NCBI GenBank assembly: GCA_014444615.1
Contig: PVXE01000023.1
Location: 1 to 60,504, forward strand
Source of the DNA: Tagaea sp. CACIAM 22H2
GTDB lineage: Bacteria; Pseudomonadota; Alphaproteobacteria; CACIAM-22H2
Direction: 5' to 3'
Length of the DNA stretch: 60,504 nt
The translations under genes and the position numbers were made by a program. How positions within the stretch are numbered: the stretch's first letter is position 1; each line of letters starts with the position of its first letter. The notes beneath the pieces were generated by a model. The model saw nothing but the letters and a program-made list of their open reading frames with translations, did not search any database and was not told the origin of the DNA. Of this stretch, positions 44,586 to 53,125 are shown one piece after another.

Positions 44586-45500
44586 ATGGACCTTCGGGAT
44601 GTCGACGTCTTCCACGCGATCATGCTGTCGGGCGGCGTGGGCAGCGCCGCGCAGATACTCGGGTCCTCGCAGCCCTCGATCAGCCGCGCGCTGGCGAAAA
44701 TGGAGCGCGACCTGGGTTTTCGGCTGTTCGACCGGATACGAGGCCGCTTGGTTCCGACCCGCGAAGGACAATTGCTCCACGCCGAGATCCGCGAGAGTTT
44801 CGTGGGCCTCGAACGGCTGAAACGATCGGCGGCAAGGATTCGAGAAGTCGGCGGCGGATCGATCTGCGTGGCAAGCTTGTCGGCGCTGGGCCACGGGCTG
44901 GTGCCGCGGGCGGTCGCCGCGTTCGCGCGGCGATTCCCGAAGGTCCGCGTGAACCTTCAGGTCCGCACGTCGAACGCGGTGCGCGATCTCGTGGCGACGG
45001 GCCAAGCCGATATCGGGCTGGCGGCCGACGAAGTCGATACGACCGGGGTCGAGCACTCGGTTTTCGCCACGCCGCCCGCCGTCTGCGTGATGGCGGAGAA
45101 ACACCCGCTGGCGCGCCGCAAGACCATCCACCCTTCCGATCTCGCGGGCGAACCTCTGGTGACGTTGTCGCCAGACGATACCGTCCGGCGCGCGCTCGAC
45201 GCCGCGTTCGCGCGCGAGGGCATCGTCCCGAACGTCGCGATCGAGACTCCGTACTCGCTGTCGATCGCTATCTTGGCTTCGTTGGGTGCTGGCGTCGGGA
45301 TCGCCAACGCCGCGGCGGTGTCGGACGGAATGGTCGACGGCATCGCCGTGCGGCGGTTCGAGCCGGCGATCTACTTCCGCGCCTTGATCCTGCGCCCGCC
45401 TTCGGCGTCCAGCTCCGCGCTCGTTTCGGCGATGGCGCGCGAACTCTATCGCGTGCGCAACGAGATGGGGATCGGCAAGCCGCCGCCGGAGCGCGGGTGA
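44586..45500 (+). CDS. LysR family transcriptional regulator
   Basis: A 304-residue regulator with an N-terminal helix-turn-helix (AAQILGSSQPSISRALAKME) and a LysR effector domain. It is divergent from the beta-lyase/aapJQM operon with 80 bases between the start codons, the usual arrangement for a LysR protein controlling its neighbour. The effector may be an amino acid or an O-acetylserine-like compound. No other gene is close on its strand; the P-type ATPase gene ends 138 bases away in convergent orientation. Confidence 0.9.
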   Translation: MDLRDVDVFHAIMLSGGVGSAAQILGSSQPSISRALAKMERDLGFRLFDRIRGRLVPTREGQLLHAEIRESFVGLERLKRSAARIREVGGGSICVASLSALGHGLVPRAVAAFARRFPKVRVNLQVRTSNAVRDLVATGQADIGLAADEVDTTGVEHSVFATPPAVCVMAEKHPLARRKTIHPSDLAGEPLVTLSPDDTVRRALDAAFAREGIVPNVAIETPYSLSIAILASLGAGVGIANAAAVSDGMVDGIAVRRFEPAIYFRALILRPPSASSSALVSAMARELYRVRNEMGIGKPPPERG

Positions 45501-45638
45501 TCGTGACGACTGCCTCCGGTTTGGTCCGCGACGAGACTGGGTGTCAGGTTGAGTTCGGAACAATGCGATGAGACGGGTCGATCACGTAAGTTCGCCGAGC
45601 GCCGGAAAATGACCAGTGAGTGACCCGCCACGCGGACA

Positions 45639-47843
45639 TCACTGCGCCTTCCACTGCAGCAGCCGCAGCGCGTTGAGCGTGACCAGTACCGTGGCCCCGG
45701 TATCGGCGAGGATAGCGGGCCAAAGCCCCGTGATTCCGGCGACCGTCGTCACCAGGAAGACCAATTTGAGCCCGATCGCGATGGCGACGTTCTGCTTCAC
45801 GTTTGTGAGCGTGGCGCGCGAGAGTTCGACGAGTTCCGGCACGCCGGTGACCCGATCGCGCATGATGGCGGCGTCCGCTGATTCGAGCGCGACGGCGGTT
45901 CCGCCGCCCATCGCGATCCCGACATTGGCCGCCGCGAGGGCGGGCGCGTCGTTGATGCCGTCGCCGACCATCGCCACGACGCCATTTCGCCGCATCGCCT
46001 GGATCTCTTCGAGTTTCCGGGCGGGACTAAGGCCCGCCAAAACCTTCATTCCTAAGCCCGAAGCGATCGCCGCCCCGGTCCGAGGATTGTCGCCCGTCAG
46101 CATAACGGCGGAGACCCCCAGATCGCGAAGTCGGGCGACGCCCTCGGCCGCGTCTTCGCGCGGTTCGTCGCGGAGGGCGACGACGCCGAATGGAAGGTCG
46201 GCGCGATAGACGAACGCCACCGTCTTGCCGGAATTTTCGAGTTCGCCGCGCGCGGCCGCGAACTCGGGACCGATCGTGCGGCCGTCTTCCTCGGCCCAAG
46301 TCGGGCTTCCGACGCCGACCGCCTGGCCTTCGATCTTCGCGACCACGCCTTTTCCCGGAATCGCCACGGCGTCGCTCGACGGCGGAATGGCGAGCCCGAG
46401 GCGACGCGCCTCCTCGACCAAAGCCTTCGCCAAGGGATGCGAAGAATTGGCCTCGACGGCGGCGGCAAGAGCGAGAACATCCTCGCGGGAGGCGCCGGCC
46501 ACCGACAACACGTCGGTGACCTTCGGCTTGCCGCGCGTCAGCGTCCCGGTCTTGTCGAAGGCCACGACGGTCGCGGTTCCGATCGCTTCGAGCGCCGCCC
46601 CGCCCTTGACCAGCAATCCGCTCCGCGCCCCGGCCGACAAGCCCGACGCCATCGCCGCCGGCACGGAGATGACGAGCGCGCAGGGGCAAGCGACGAGCAA
46701 GACCGCCAATCCGCGATAAACCCACACGGACCAGTCGCCGCCGAACAGCGAAGGCGGAACGGTCATGACGAGAATCGCCAGCACCATCGCCGCCGGCGTC
46801 CAGATTGCGCTGAAGCGCTCGATAAATCGTTGCGTGGCGCCGCGCGACGCGGCGGCATCCTGGACCATCCGCGCGATCCGCGCGAGCGTGCTGTCTGCGC
46901 CCGTCTCGGTCACCCGCACGACCAGCGCTGAGTTCGCGTTGACGCTTCCGGCGACCACGCTGTCGCCCGGTCCGCGCGACACCGGCTGGGATTCGCCGGT
47001 CACCGGGCTTTCGTCCAGCGCCGACTGCCCCTCGACGATCTTGCCATCGCAGGGCAAGCGCTCGCCGGGTCGCACCAAAACGGTATCGTTGCGTCGGAGC
47101 GCGTCGGCCGGCACCTCCTCCAGCGACCCGTCGGTCCGCCGGCGCATCGCCGTCCGGGGCATCATGGCGACGAGGGATCGAATTCCGGCGCGCGCACGTC
47201 CGGCGGCCACCCCTTCCAGGAGTTCGCCGATCGCGAACAACAACACGACCAACGCCGACTCGGCGGCGGCCCCGATGATCACGGCGCCGAGTGCGGCCAC
47301 GCACATCAGCGTTTCGATCGAGAACGGACTTCCCGCACGCGCCAGCGCGATGGCACGTCGGCCGAACGGCACGAGTGCGACGAGCGTCGCGGCCAAATAG
47401 AGCCAGTACGACCCCTCGGGCACGGCATGCGAGGCGACATAGGCGCCCGCCACCAGCGCGCCCAGCAGGAACACGATCCGCGCCTTCGACGATTCGTACC
47501 AATGGGGATCGATGTCGAGCGTCGATTCCGAGGCGTGCGTCGAATCGTGATGGTGACCCGCTTCGCCCTCGGCGTGCGCGTGCGGCGCTTGGGATGGGCG
47601 GCCGACCGCCATCGACGGATCGAATTTTCGGACGGTGTAGCCGAGGCCCTCGACCTGACGCACGACGGCGTCGGGCGACGCGCCGTCGATGGCGGCGAGC
47701 GTCAGCGACAGGCGCTCGGCCATCAAGTTGACTTCGACATCCGACACGCCCGGCATGCGTTCGACAGCCTTCGTGACCTTCGCCACGCAGGAAGCGCAAT
47801 CCATTCCGGTCACATGCCAGACGTGCTTGGTGATCGCGTTCAT
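45639..47843 (-). CDS. Zn/Cd/Pb-exporting P1B-type ATPase (ZntA/CadA/PbrA-like)
   Basis: The protein has 734 residues from ATG 47843. The N-terminus has an HMA domain with GMDCASCVAK and a His-rich linker (HAHAEGEAGHHHDSTH). Core motifs: CPC in ACPCALVISVPAA, phosphorylated Asp in DKTGTLT, GDGINDAPALA. Lys in VAIAIGLKLVFLV and Asp in ILADTGATVLV mark the divalent-metal type (P1B-2). It exports Zn, Cd or Pb to the periplasm. A longer frame from 47900 would add Cys-rich residues but overlaps the operator, so it is rejected. It is divergent from the ArsR/SmtB regulator. Confidence 0.92.
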   Translation of the reverse strand: MNAITKHVWHVTGMDCASCVAKVTKAVERMPGVSDVEVNLMAERLSLTLAAIDGASPDAVVRQVEGLGYTVRKFDPSMAVGRPSQAPHAHAEGEAGHHHDSTHASESTLDIDPHWYESSKARIVFLLGALVAGAYVASHAVPEGSYWLYLAATLVALVPFGRRAIALARAGSPFSIETLMCVAALGAVIIGAAAESALVVLLFAIGELLEGVAAGRARAGIRSLVAMMPRTAMRRRTDGSLEEVPADALRRNDTVLVRPGERLPCDGKIVEGQSALDESPVTGESQPVSRGPGDSVVAGSVNANSALVVRVTETGADSTLARIARMVQDAAASRGATQRFIERFSAIWTPAAMVLAILVMTVPPSLFGGDWSVWVYRGLAVLLVACPCALVISVPAAMASGLSAGARSGLLVKGGAALEAIGTATVVAFDKTGTLTRGKPKVTDVLSVAGASREDVLALAAAVEANSSHPLAKALVEEARRLGLAIPPSSDAVAIPGKGVVAKIEGQAVGVGSPTWAEEDGRTIGPEFAAARGELENSGKTVAFVYRADLPFGVVALRDEPREDAAEGVARLRDLGVSAVMLTGDNPRTGAAIASGLGMKVLAGLSPARKLEEIQAMRRNGVVAMVGDGINDAPALAAANVGIAMGGGTAVALESADAAIMRDRVTGVPELVELSRATLTNVKQNVAIAIGLKLVFLVTTVAGITGLWPAILADTGATVLVTLNALRLLQWKAQ

Positions 47844-47884
47844 CGCGCAGGGTCCTCGAAAGCGGGGGCAAGTTACGCATATAC

Positions 47885-47900
47885 ATGAACAGCCGTTCAT
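47885..47900. promoter_or_regulatory. ArsR/SmtB-type operator palindrome
   Basis: ATGAAC-AGCC-GTTCAT has perfect 6-base arms and a 4-base centre, similar to SmtB/CzrA sites built on TGAAC...GTTCA. It lies just downstream of a minus-strand TTGACA (47911-47906), so binding would block the ATPase promoter. A second GTTCAT half-site lies at 47973-47978 near the predicted start of the ArsR transcript. Confidence 0.65.
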
Positions 47901-47935
47901 TCGTTTGTCAAGGCGCCCGACGCCTCATGCCATCC

Positions 47936-47963
47936 TTGACAAGCCGGCGTCCGACGCTATATT
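47936..47963 (+). promoter_or_regulatory. Predicted sigma-70-type promoter of the ArsR operon
   Basis: TTGACA (47936-47941) and TATATT (47958-47963) are separated by 16 bases, a good consensus promoter in GC-rich surroundings. Transcription would begin near 47970, beside the half-operator GTTCAT at 47973-47978, so the regulator probably represses its own operon. Confidence 0.6.
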
Positions 47964-48066
47964 TGTATATCTGTTCATTTGTGCTTTTCTTGAACCGGCT
48001 TTCGCGCGGAATCGCGATGCGTTAGAAGCGTCGTCATTCCCCGACGCCTTTCAAGGACGGACGCCG

Positions 48067-48393
48067 ATGCCCCGACTCAAGACCGGAATTCGCATGGCCC
48101 AGGACCACGCGGCCGAGTTGGCCGATCTGTTCCGGCTCCTCGGCGACACGACGCGGCTGCGCATCGTGCTCGAATGCACCACCATGCCGTTGCCGGTCAA
48201 CGAGATCGCCGATCGGCTGGATCTGAGCCCGTCCCTCGTCAGCCATCACCTGCGGCTCTTGAAGGCCGCCCGCATCGTCCGCGCGGAGCGCCAGGGCAAG
48301 CAGGTCTACTACTCGGCGGCCGACGATCACATTACTTGCGTGGTCACGGACATGCTCGAACACGTTCGGGAGCCCCGACATGACGATATCTGA
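48067..48393 (+). CDS. ArsR/SmtB family metal-sensing repressor
   Basis: The 108-residue winged helix protein from ATG 48067 contains LADLFRLLGDTTRLRIVLE and the recognition helix SPSLVSHHLRLLKAARIV. The last helix has DDHITCVVTDMLEHVRE, which fits the D-x-H-x10-H-x2-E/H zinc site (alpha-5 site) of SmtB and CzrA. No Cys pair of the ArsR/CadC type precedes the HTH. It should bind Zn(II) or Co(II) and then leave the DNA, inducing both the ATPase and its own operon. The DsbA-like gene overlaps its end by 14 bases. Confidence 0.88.
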   Translation: MPRLKTGIRMAQDHAAELADLFRLLGDTTRLRIVLECTTMPLPVNEIADRLDLSPSLVSHHLRLLKAARIVRAERQGKQVYYSAADDHITCVVTDMLEHVREPRHDDI

Positions 48394-49015
48394 CGCGATG
48401 CGTTCGCTGAAGGCGCCGCTCGCCGCGTTAACGATCCTCCTCGGCGTGGCATCCACATCGACCGCCGAAGCGACGCCGGCGCTCGGCGAACGATCCGATG
48501 GCCGTGCGGACGCGCCGGTGACCGTGATCGCGTTCCATTCGATGACCTGCCCGGCTTGCGCCAAGTTCAAGCGCGAGACGTGGCCGGAGTTGAAGGCGCG
48601 CTACGTCGATACGGGCCGCATCCGGGTCGTCTGGCGCGACTTCCCGCTAGATCGGGTCGCGTTGCAATGGGCCAAGCTCGCGCGCTGCGTCGGCGAAGAC
48701 CGGTACTCGGCCTGTATGCAGCTCATCTACCAGCGCCAGCCCGAGTTGCTGAGGGGCCAGGACCCCGTCGCGGGCGCGGCGCGCTTGGGGCGCCTCGCCG
48801 GACTTTCCGAGGAAGATTCGCGCGCCTGCCTCGCCGACAAGACTGTCGAGGACAGCGTCCTCAACGACGCGCTGGAGGGCCAGCGGCGCAATGTCCGTTC
48901 CACGCCGACTTTCGTCGTCGGCGACCGAGCGTATCCCGGCGAACTTCATATGGACGCGTTCGAGCGAATCCTCGATCCCATGCTCCGGCAATCGTCGCCC
49001 CCGGCGACCAGATAG
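48380..49015 (+). CDS. DsbA-family thiol oxidoreductase
   Basis: A 211-residue protein with a signal peptide (SLKAPLAALTILLGVAS, cleavage near STAEA) and a thioredoxin fold with helical insert. The active site is FHSMTCPACAKFK (CPAC), and the cis-Pro loop is NVRSTPTFVVGDR. DsbA/BdbD-type proteins oxidise or reduce Cys pairs in the periplasm; in this operon it may prepare the SCO or PCuAC copper proteins or repair thiols damaged by metal. It overlaps the regulator gene by 14 bases, and the DedA gene begins 7 bases after it. Confidence 0.87.
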   Translation: MTISDAMRSLKAPLAALTILLGVASTSTAEATPALGERSDGRADAPVTVIAFHSMTCPACAKFKRETWPELKARYVDTGRIRVVWRDFPLDRVALQWAKLARCVGEDRYSACMQLIYQRQPELLRGQDPVAGAARLGRLAGLSEEDSRACLADKTVEDSVLNDALEGQRRNVRSTPTFVVGDRAYPGELHMDAFERILDPMLRQSSPPATR

Positions 49016-49022
49016 AACGACG

Positions 49023-49619
49023 ATGGGCGAGCTTGGCGAGTTGGTCCGCGACTACGGGCCTTGGATCTACGCGCTCTTGTTCGCCTATACGGCGCTCAAG
49101 AGCGGCTATCTGCCGGTCGTGGCGGGCTACTTCGCGTCGCTGGGCGATCTCGACGTGGCCCTGGTCGCGATGTCGGCGTTCCTCGGCGCATGGCTCGGCG
49201 ACGAAGCGCGATTCTGGATCGCCCATCGCTATGCCGACCGAATCCGCGCCATGCCCCGTTTGGCGCGGTCCATCCAAGTGGCGGAGACGGCGATCGATCG
49301 CTACGGCGCCTACTACATCTTCCTCTATCGCTACGCCAAGGGCCTGCGCACGCTCGGCTCGATCCCCTTCGGCCTGCTCGGCTGGCGCTGGCGGCGGTTC
49401 GCGCCGCTCAATCTGAGTTCGGCGGCGGTTTGGGTCGCCGTCACGGTAGGCCTCGGATATCTCGCGGGTGGTGCGGCCGTGGCCGCGATCGGCGACCAGG
49501 CCGGCTCGATCGGCGTCTTGATCCTCGTCCTCATGCTCGCGGGTTCGGCGATCGTCGTGAGCCTGGCCGCGCGGAACGCGGCATCCGCCGCGAAACAACC
49601 GGCTTCCCCGCCCCCATGA
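49023..49619 (+). CDS. DedA/VTT family membrane protein
   Basis: A 198-residue protein of the DedA family. The amphipathic re-entrant region has SAFLGAWLGDEARFWIAHRY with the conserved Gly-Asp, and YIFLYRYAKGLRTLGSIPFG contains the conserved Arg near the second half. About five membrane spans are present. DedA proteins translocate undecaprenyl phosphate or other lipids across the inner membrane. Its stop codon overlaps the lspA start (ATGA). The DedA-LspA pair next to a P-type ATPase recalls the pbrABC layout of lead resistance, where a C55-PP phosphatase takes the DedA position. Confidence 0.84.
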   Translation: MGELGELVRDYGPWIYALLFAYTALKSGYLPVVAGYFASLGDLDVALVAMSAFLGAWLGDEARFWIAHRYADRIRAMPRLARSIQVAETAIDRYGAYYIFLYRYAKGLRTLGSIPFGLLGWRWRRFAPLNLSSAAVWVAVTVGLGYLAGGAAVAAIGDQAGSIGVLILVLMLAGSAIVVSLAARNAASAAKQPASPPP

Positions 49620-50119
49620 TCGCCTGGAACCGCATTCGCATTGTCGCCGGCACGGCCGTCGCCGCTTTCGCCGTCGATCAAATCGCGAAACGCTTGATGA
49701 TCGATTTCGTCTTCGCCGATACAAGGTCCATCGCCGTCGCCCCGTTTTTCAACCTGACGCTCGGCTTCAATTTCGGCGTCAGCTTCGGGATGTTCGACGA
49801 GACGTTCTTCGACGCCGTGTGGCTGTTGATCGCGATCAAAGCGGCGATTCTCGCCCTTGTCGCCGGCTTCGCCTACAAGACGAACGACGGGTTCGAAGCG
49901 TTCGCGTTCGCGCTGGTCCTCGGTGGCGGCCTGGCCAACCTGTTCGACCGCATCCGCATCGGCGCCGTGATCGACTTCCTCGATCTGCACTATGCCGGCT
50001 GGCACTGGCCGACCTTCAACACGGCCGACATCGCGATCGTCGGCGGCAGCGTCATCGTCGGGTTCCGCGCGTTCTTCGCTCCGCGGCGCGATGCCGCCCA
50101 ACGCGACGGCGCGCCGTGA
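49616..50119 (+). CDS. lspA: Lipoprotein signal peptidase (signal peptidase II)
   Basis: The 167-residue inner membrane aspartyl protease from ATG 49616 has four spans. It carries the family motifs FNFGVSFGM (the N-x-G-x-x-F box), GGGLANLFDRIRIGAVIDF and WPTFNTADIAI, which hold the two catalytic Asp. It cleaves prolipoprotein signal peptides. It is probably a second, metal-associated copy like PbrC, because housekeeping lspA is usually beside ileS, which is not here. Both ends overlap the neighbouring genes by 4 bases. Confidence 0.92.
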   Translation: MIAWNRIRIVAGTAVAAFAVDQIAKRLMIDFVFADTRSIAVAPFFNLTLGFNFGVSFGMFDETFFDAVWLLIAIKAAILALVAGFAYKTNDGFEAFAFALVLGGGLANLFDRIRIGAVIDFLDLHYAGWHWPTFNTADIAIVGGSVIVGFRAFFAPRRDAAQRDGAP

Positions 50120-50661
50120 CGTATGTCCGCAAGGGCTCGGTACGGCGATTTCTCTTGCTCGGTGCCGCGGCGTCGGTCGGTGTTTGCGTCATTCCGCATC
50201 GCCTCGCCGCTGATCACGCCCAATCCGCGGGCGACCTGCGCATCGAACATGCCTGGGCGCGCGCCACGCTCGGCAATGCCCGAACCGGCGCGGTCTATCT
50301 CAGGATCGTCAATGCCGGCTCGACCGACGAGAAGCTCATAGCCGCGCACACATCCGTCGCCGGAAGATCGGAACTTCACGACATCATTCGCGACGGCACG
50401 GTGCTTCGCATGCGTCAATTGGTCGATGGTCTGACGATCCGGCCTGGCGACGCCGCCGATCTGGCGCCCGGCGGACGCCATGTCATGCTGATCGATCTCA
50501 GGGAACCCCTGGTCGAAAGGCAACGCTTTGCGATGCGACTGACCTTCGAGCGGAGAGGCGACATCGATGTCGACGTCGCGGTCGAAGGTTTGCGGACGCG
50601 TCAACCGCCTTCCCAAGATGGCGGCGCCCCGCACGCCCATCCGGAAAGTCCCCGGAGATGA
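50116..50661 (+). CDS. PCuAC-domain periplasmic copper chaperone
   Basis: The protein has 181 residues from GTG 50116 (GTGA overlap with lspA). A Tat-like or Sec signal (VRRFLLLGAAASVGVCVIP) precedes a PCu(A)C domain: IEHAWARAT, His in RSELHDII, Met in VLRMRQL and HVM in GGRHVMLIDL, the His/Met set that binds Cu(I). PCuAC and SCO proteins together insert copper into the CuA and CuB sites of cytochrome oxidase. The next gene encodes SCO. The C-terminus has an extra tail (GGAPHAHPESP). Confidence 0.87.
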   Translation: MTYVRKGSVRRFLLLGAAASVGVCVIPHRLAADHAQSAGDLRIEHAWARATLGNARTGAVYLRIVNAGSTDEKLIAAHTSVAGRSELHDIIRDGTVLRMRQLVDGLTIRPGDAADLAPGGRHVMLIDLREPLVERQRFAMRLTFERRGDIDVDVAVEGLRTRQPPSQDGGAPHAHPESPRR

Positions 50662-51266
50662 GCCCTTTGCGCGCGATACGCTTGGTCGCTTGGGCGTTGG
50701 TGGTCGTGAGTCTCGCCGTCACCTTCGCGTTTCGAGAACACGCCGCACCGGGCGCGCCCGAGACCGCTATCCCGCGCGACGCCCGCGCGATGTTCGGCGG
50801 GCCTTTCTCGATCGGCGACATGCGCGGTGGCCGGCTGACCGAGCGCGATTTGATCGGGCGGCCGTCACTGCTGTTTTTCGGATTCACGAATTGTCCGGAC
50901 GTGTGTCCGACGACGCTGACGGAAATCGCCGACTGGCTCGATAGGTTGGGCGATGCGGGGCGGGAAATGACCGCCTACTTCGTGACGGTGGATCCCGAGC
51001 GCGACACGGCGCCGTTCCTGCGGGAGTACCTCGCGGCGTTCGACGACCGAATCGTCGGTTTGGTGGGCGATGAGAACGAGACGCATCGAATCGCCGAGGC
51101 GTGGCGCGTCCACTATCGCCGGGTTCCGCTCGAGGGCGGAAACTACACGATGGACCATACCGCTTCGGTGTTCATGATCGATCGCAAGGGGCAATTCGCC
51201 GGCACGATCGACTTCCACGAGGATCGGGAAGTCGCGTTGGCGAAGCTTCGGACGCTCGTTCGGTGA
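50658..51266 (+). CDS. SCO1/SenC family copper-insertion protein
   Basis: A 202-residue protein with an N-terminal membrane anchor (LVAWALVVVSLAVTFAF) and a thioredoxin-fold domain. The copper-binding motif is FTNCPDVCPTTL (CxxxC), with the distant His in MDHTASVFMID. SCO proteins deliver copper to CuA of cytochrome c oxidase or act as thiol reductases. The ATG overlaps the PCuAC stop codon. It is the last gene of the six-gene run begun by the ArsR regulator. Why a Zn/Pb-type regulator would control copper delivery is unclear. Confidence 0.9.
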   Translation: MSPLRAIRLVAWALVVVSLAVTFAFREHAAPGAPETAIPRDARAMFGGPFSIGDMRGGRLTERDLIGRPSLLFFGFTNCPDVCPTTLTEIADWLDRLGDAGREMTAYFVTVDPERDTAPFLREYLAAFDDRIVGLVGDENETHRIAEAWRVHYRRVPLEGGNYTMDHTASVFMIDRKGQFAGTIDFHEDREVALAKLRTLVR

Positions 51267-51750
51267 ACGGGTGGTATTCTGTTTTCAATCAGCGCACGTT
51301 ATTTCGGTCGATGCTTTGCATATAGGAGAGACTTGGATCTTTGTACCTCAAGTAAATGCCGGCCCATCGGGAATCAGCAACACCGAAGCGGCCGTAAATC
51401 TCATCGTAAAGCCCGCCACCGAGTACACGAGGCAAGTGAAGCCACAACACGGGTAACCTGCATTATCAAAAGTGCAGTTCGAATCCCCCCGGCCCCCTCC
51501 CCTATCGTTGCTAGCCCCCCCTGTAACAAGGGCCGTTTTAGCGAAGGCTAACCCTTAGCCGGGTGCGGCCAGAGTCACGCGATAAGCGACATCTCGCGTC
51601 ATCTCAGGGCCATTCCCCTCAATTGGCTCTAACTCAACGATGGGAAGCCTCAAGGAGGTTCTTCGACCAGATTCAGCCTCTCGAACCCCCTGTCCTCGTG
51701 CTGTAATCTTTGGCCCAACTTGACGCAAAAACTCGATCAGGTTGTGGCCC
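51267..51750. other. Gene-poor spacer at the start of the accessory region
   Basis: About 480 bases without a supported gene. A small hairpin (GGCTAA at 51546-51551 with TTAGCC at 51555-51560) lies inside. A T-loop-like GTTCGAATC around 51476-51484 might be what remains of a tRNA 3' end, but no cloverleaf can be drawn. Base composition becomes more mixed from here on, so the spacer is a plausible integration boundary. Confidence 0.4.
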
Positions 51751-52524
51751 ATGGCGCAACATTGGTACTGGCTGCTGCTCTTACTCGTATTTCCAGCTTG
51801 GTCGCTGGTTCTGCGGTCAGCATGGTTTCGAGGGAAATGGGGCGAGTTCAAAGTCAATGTTGGGCTTTCACTGTTCTTGGATCGCAAGGTCTATCGTCTA
51901 ATCAAGAACGTGACCCTGCAGACCGGTAGCTATACGACCCAGATTGATCACCTGGTGATCTCGCCTTATGGCGTATTCGTTATCGAGACAAAAAATATCA
52001 GTGGCTGGATATTCGGCAACGCAAATCACGCGCAGTGGACGCAGGTGATTTTTTACTTCAAGCAACGTTTCCAGAACCCACTTATTCAGAACGACATACA
52101 TATCAACGCAGTGCGCGAACTCCTCGGTCTTCAGCCTCATGAGCTACATGGCGCTATCGTGTTTGTCGGCGCGTGCACGTTCAAAACCGTGATGCCTGCG
52201 GAAGTCGTGTACGGCGTTCGTGAGCTGGTCGCTTTTATTCGGGCAAAGCAAGTGCCCGTTTTTACAAACGATGAGGCAAACTTCTTTACGGCGGCAGTAC
52301 TGGAAAAACGCCTAGCGCCAGGGTTCTTCACGGATCGCGCCCACGCGCGACGCACAAGGGAAAGACTCTCAGCCTATGAAACCGATATCGGGGTTAGCTG
52401 CCCCAGGTGCGGCGACATCATGGTCGAGCGCGTCGGCCGACGCGCCGGCAATCGCTTTCTCGGTTGTAGGCGGTTTCCGAGATGCCGCGGCGTTCGTTCT
52501 TTGCCGGGCATGAATACAATATAG
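51751..52524 (+). CDS. NERD-domain nuclease-related protein with C-terminal zinc ribbon
   Basis: The protein has 257 residues from ATG 51751 (or TTG 51742). An N-terminal membrane segment (WYWLLLLLVFPAWSLVL) precedes a NERD domain: GEFKVN, TQIDHLVISPYGVFVIETKN (the D-x-n-E-x-K nuclease core) and GWIFG. The last ~40 residues are a topoisomerase-type zinc ribbon, SCPRCGDIMVERVGRRAGNR then FLGCRRFPRCRG. NERD proteins are predicted nucleases common in plasmid and defence regions. Codon use is less GC-biased than in the metal regions, suggesting acquisition. Confidence 0.83.
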   Translation: MAQHWYWLLLLLVFPAWSLVLRSAWFRGKWGEFKVNVGLSLFLDRKVYRLIKNVTLQTGSYTTQIDHLVISPYGVFVIETKNISGWIFGNANHAQWTQVIFYFKQRFQNPLIQNDIHINAVRELLGLQPHELHGAIVFVGACTFKTVMPAEVVYGVRELVAFIRAKQVPVFTNDEANFFTAAVLEKRLAPGFFTDRAHARRTRERLSAYETDIGVSCPRCGDIMVERVGRRAGNRFLGCRRFPRCRGVRSLPGMNTI

Positions 52525-52678
52525 AATCTAATATTTCTGACTATCAACTTTAGAATGAACTGACGTTGTGTACTCGACTCTCGCAGTCGTAGGGCCTAGT
52601 TTGAGATGGCATCTCAATTGGCGACACTTGAATACTACCGACTTGTTCTCGATGCGAGACAGAGTGAGCCCTCCTTGA

Positions 52679-53125
52679 TCAGGTGGGCAATCCCTCGGCG
52701 GGATCATTGAATGCGATGCCGAGCGGTGCAAAGTGCTTTCCGTTGCCTGTGAGCAACAGCAAATCATGCGCAAGGGCTGTTGCCGCAATCGCAATATCTG
52801 CGAAGCCGGGATGTCGTCCGGCGGCAATTGCACGATCCGACAACGTGCCCGCGATCCGACCTATACGGGCGTCAAACGACAGGATGCGATCCCCACCGCT
52901 GTCAATTAATGCGTCCAGCCACCTTGTAAGAGCATCAGCACGGTCTGTGCCTCCAGCTCGGCGTAATTTGCAGATACCTTGTTCAATCTCCGACATCGTG
53001 ACGGCCGAAACGAAAAGCGCGTCGTTATGGTCTCGGACCCAACCGACGAGCGCCTCATCAGTTGAGGATCTGCCGGGTGCTAGTAGCGACACCACCGAGG
53101 TGTCGAGCAAGTAGCCCGCACTCAC
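52679..53125 (-). CDS. VapC-type PIN-domain ribonuclease toxin
   Basis: The 148-residue PIN domain has the four acidic residues in the right order: Asp in YLLDTSVVS, Glu in SAVTMSEIEQGI, Asp in FADIAIAATAL and a fourth near LLLTGNGKHF. This arrangement is closest to the FitB/VapC group. Such toxins cut tRNA or rRNA when the antitoxin is lost. The ATG overlaps the antitoxin stop codon (53122-53125), as in most toxin-antitoxin pairs. It may stabilise the adjacent island. Confidence 0.9.
   Translation of the reverse strand: MSAGYLLDTSVVSLLAPGRSSTDEALVGWVRDHNDALFVSAVTMSEIEQGICKLRRAGGTDRADALTRWLDALIDSGGDRILSFDARIGRIAGTLSDRAIAAGRHPGFADIAIAATALAHDLLLLTGNGKHFAPLGIAFNDPAEGLPT

Noticed and set aside
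47844..47900. Cys-rich N-terminal extension of the Zn/Cd/Pb ATPase from ATG 47900
   Set aside because: The ATG lies within the operator palindrome and too close to the predicted -35 box for a leader; the HMA domain begins only after ATG 47843.
51470..51500. Possible tRNA 3' fragment or attachment site (GTTCGAATC)
   Set aside because: No acceptor, D or anticodon stems can be paired around it and no repeat of it was noticed, so it is kept only as a remark.
51555..51752. Minus-strand frame of about 65 codons ending in the spacer before the NERD gene
   Set aside because: Its start overlaps the NERD start codon, there is no ribosome binding site and no similarity to a known protein.
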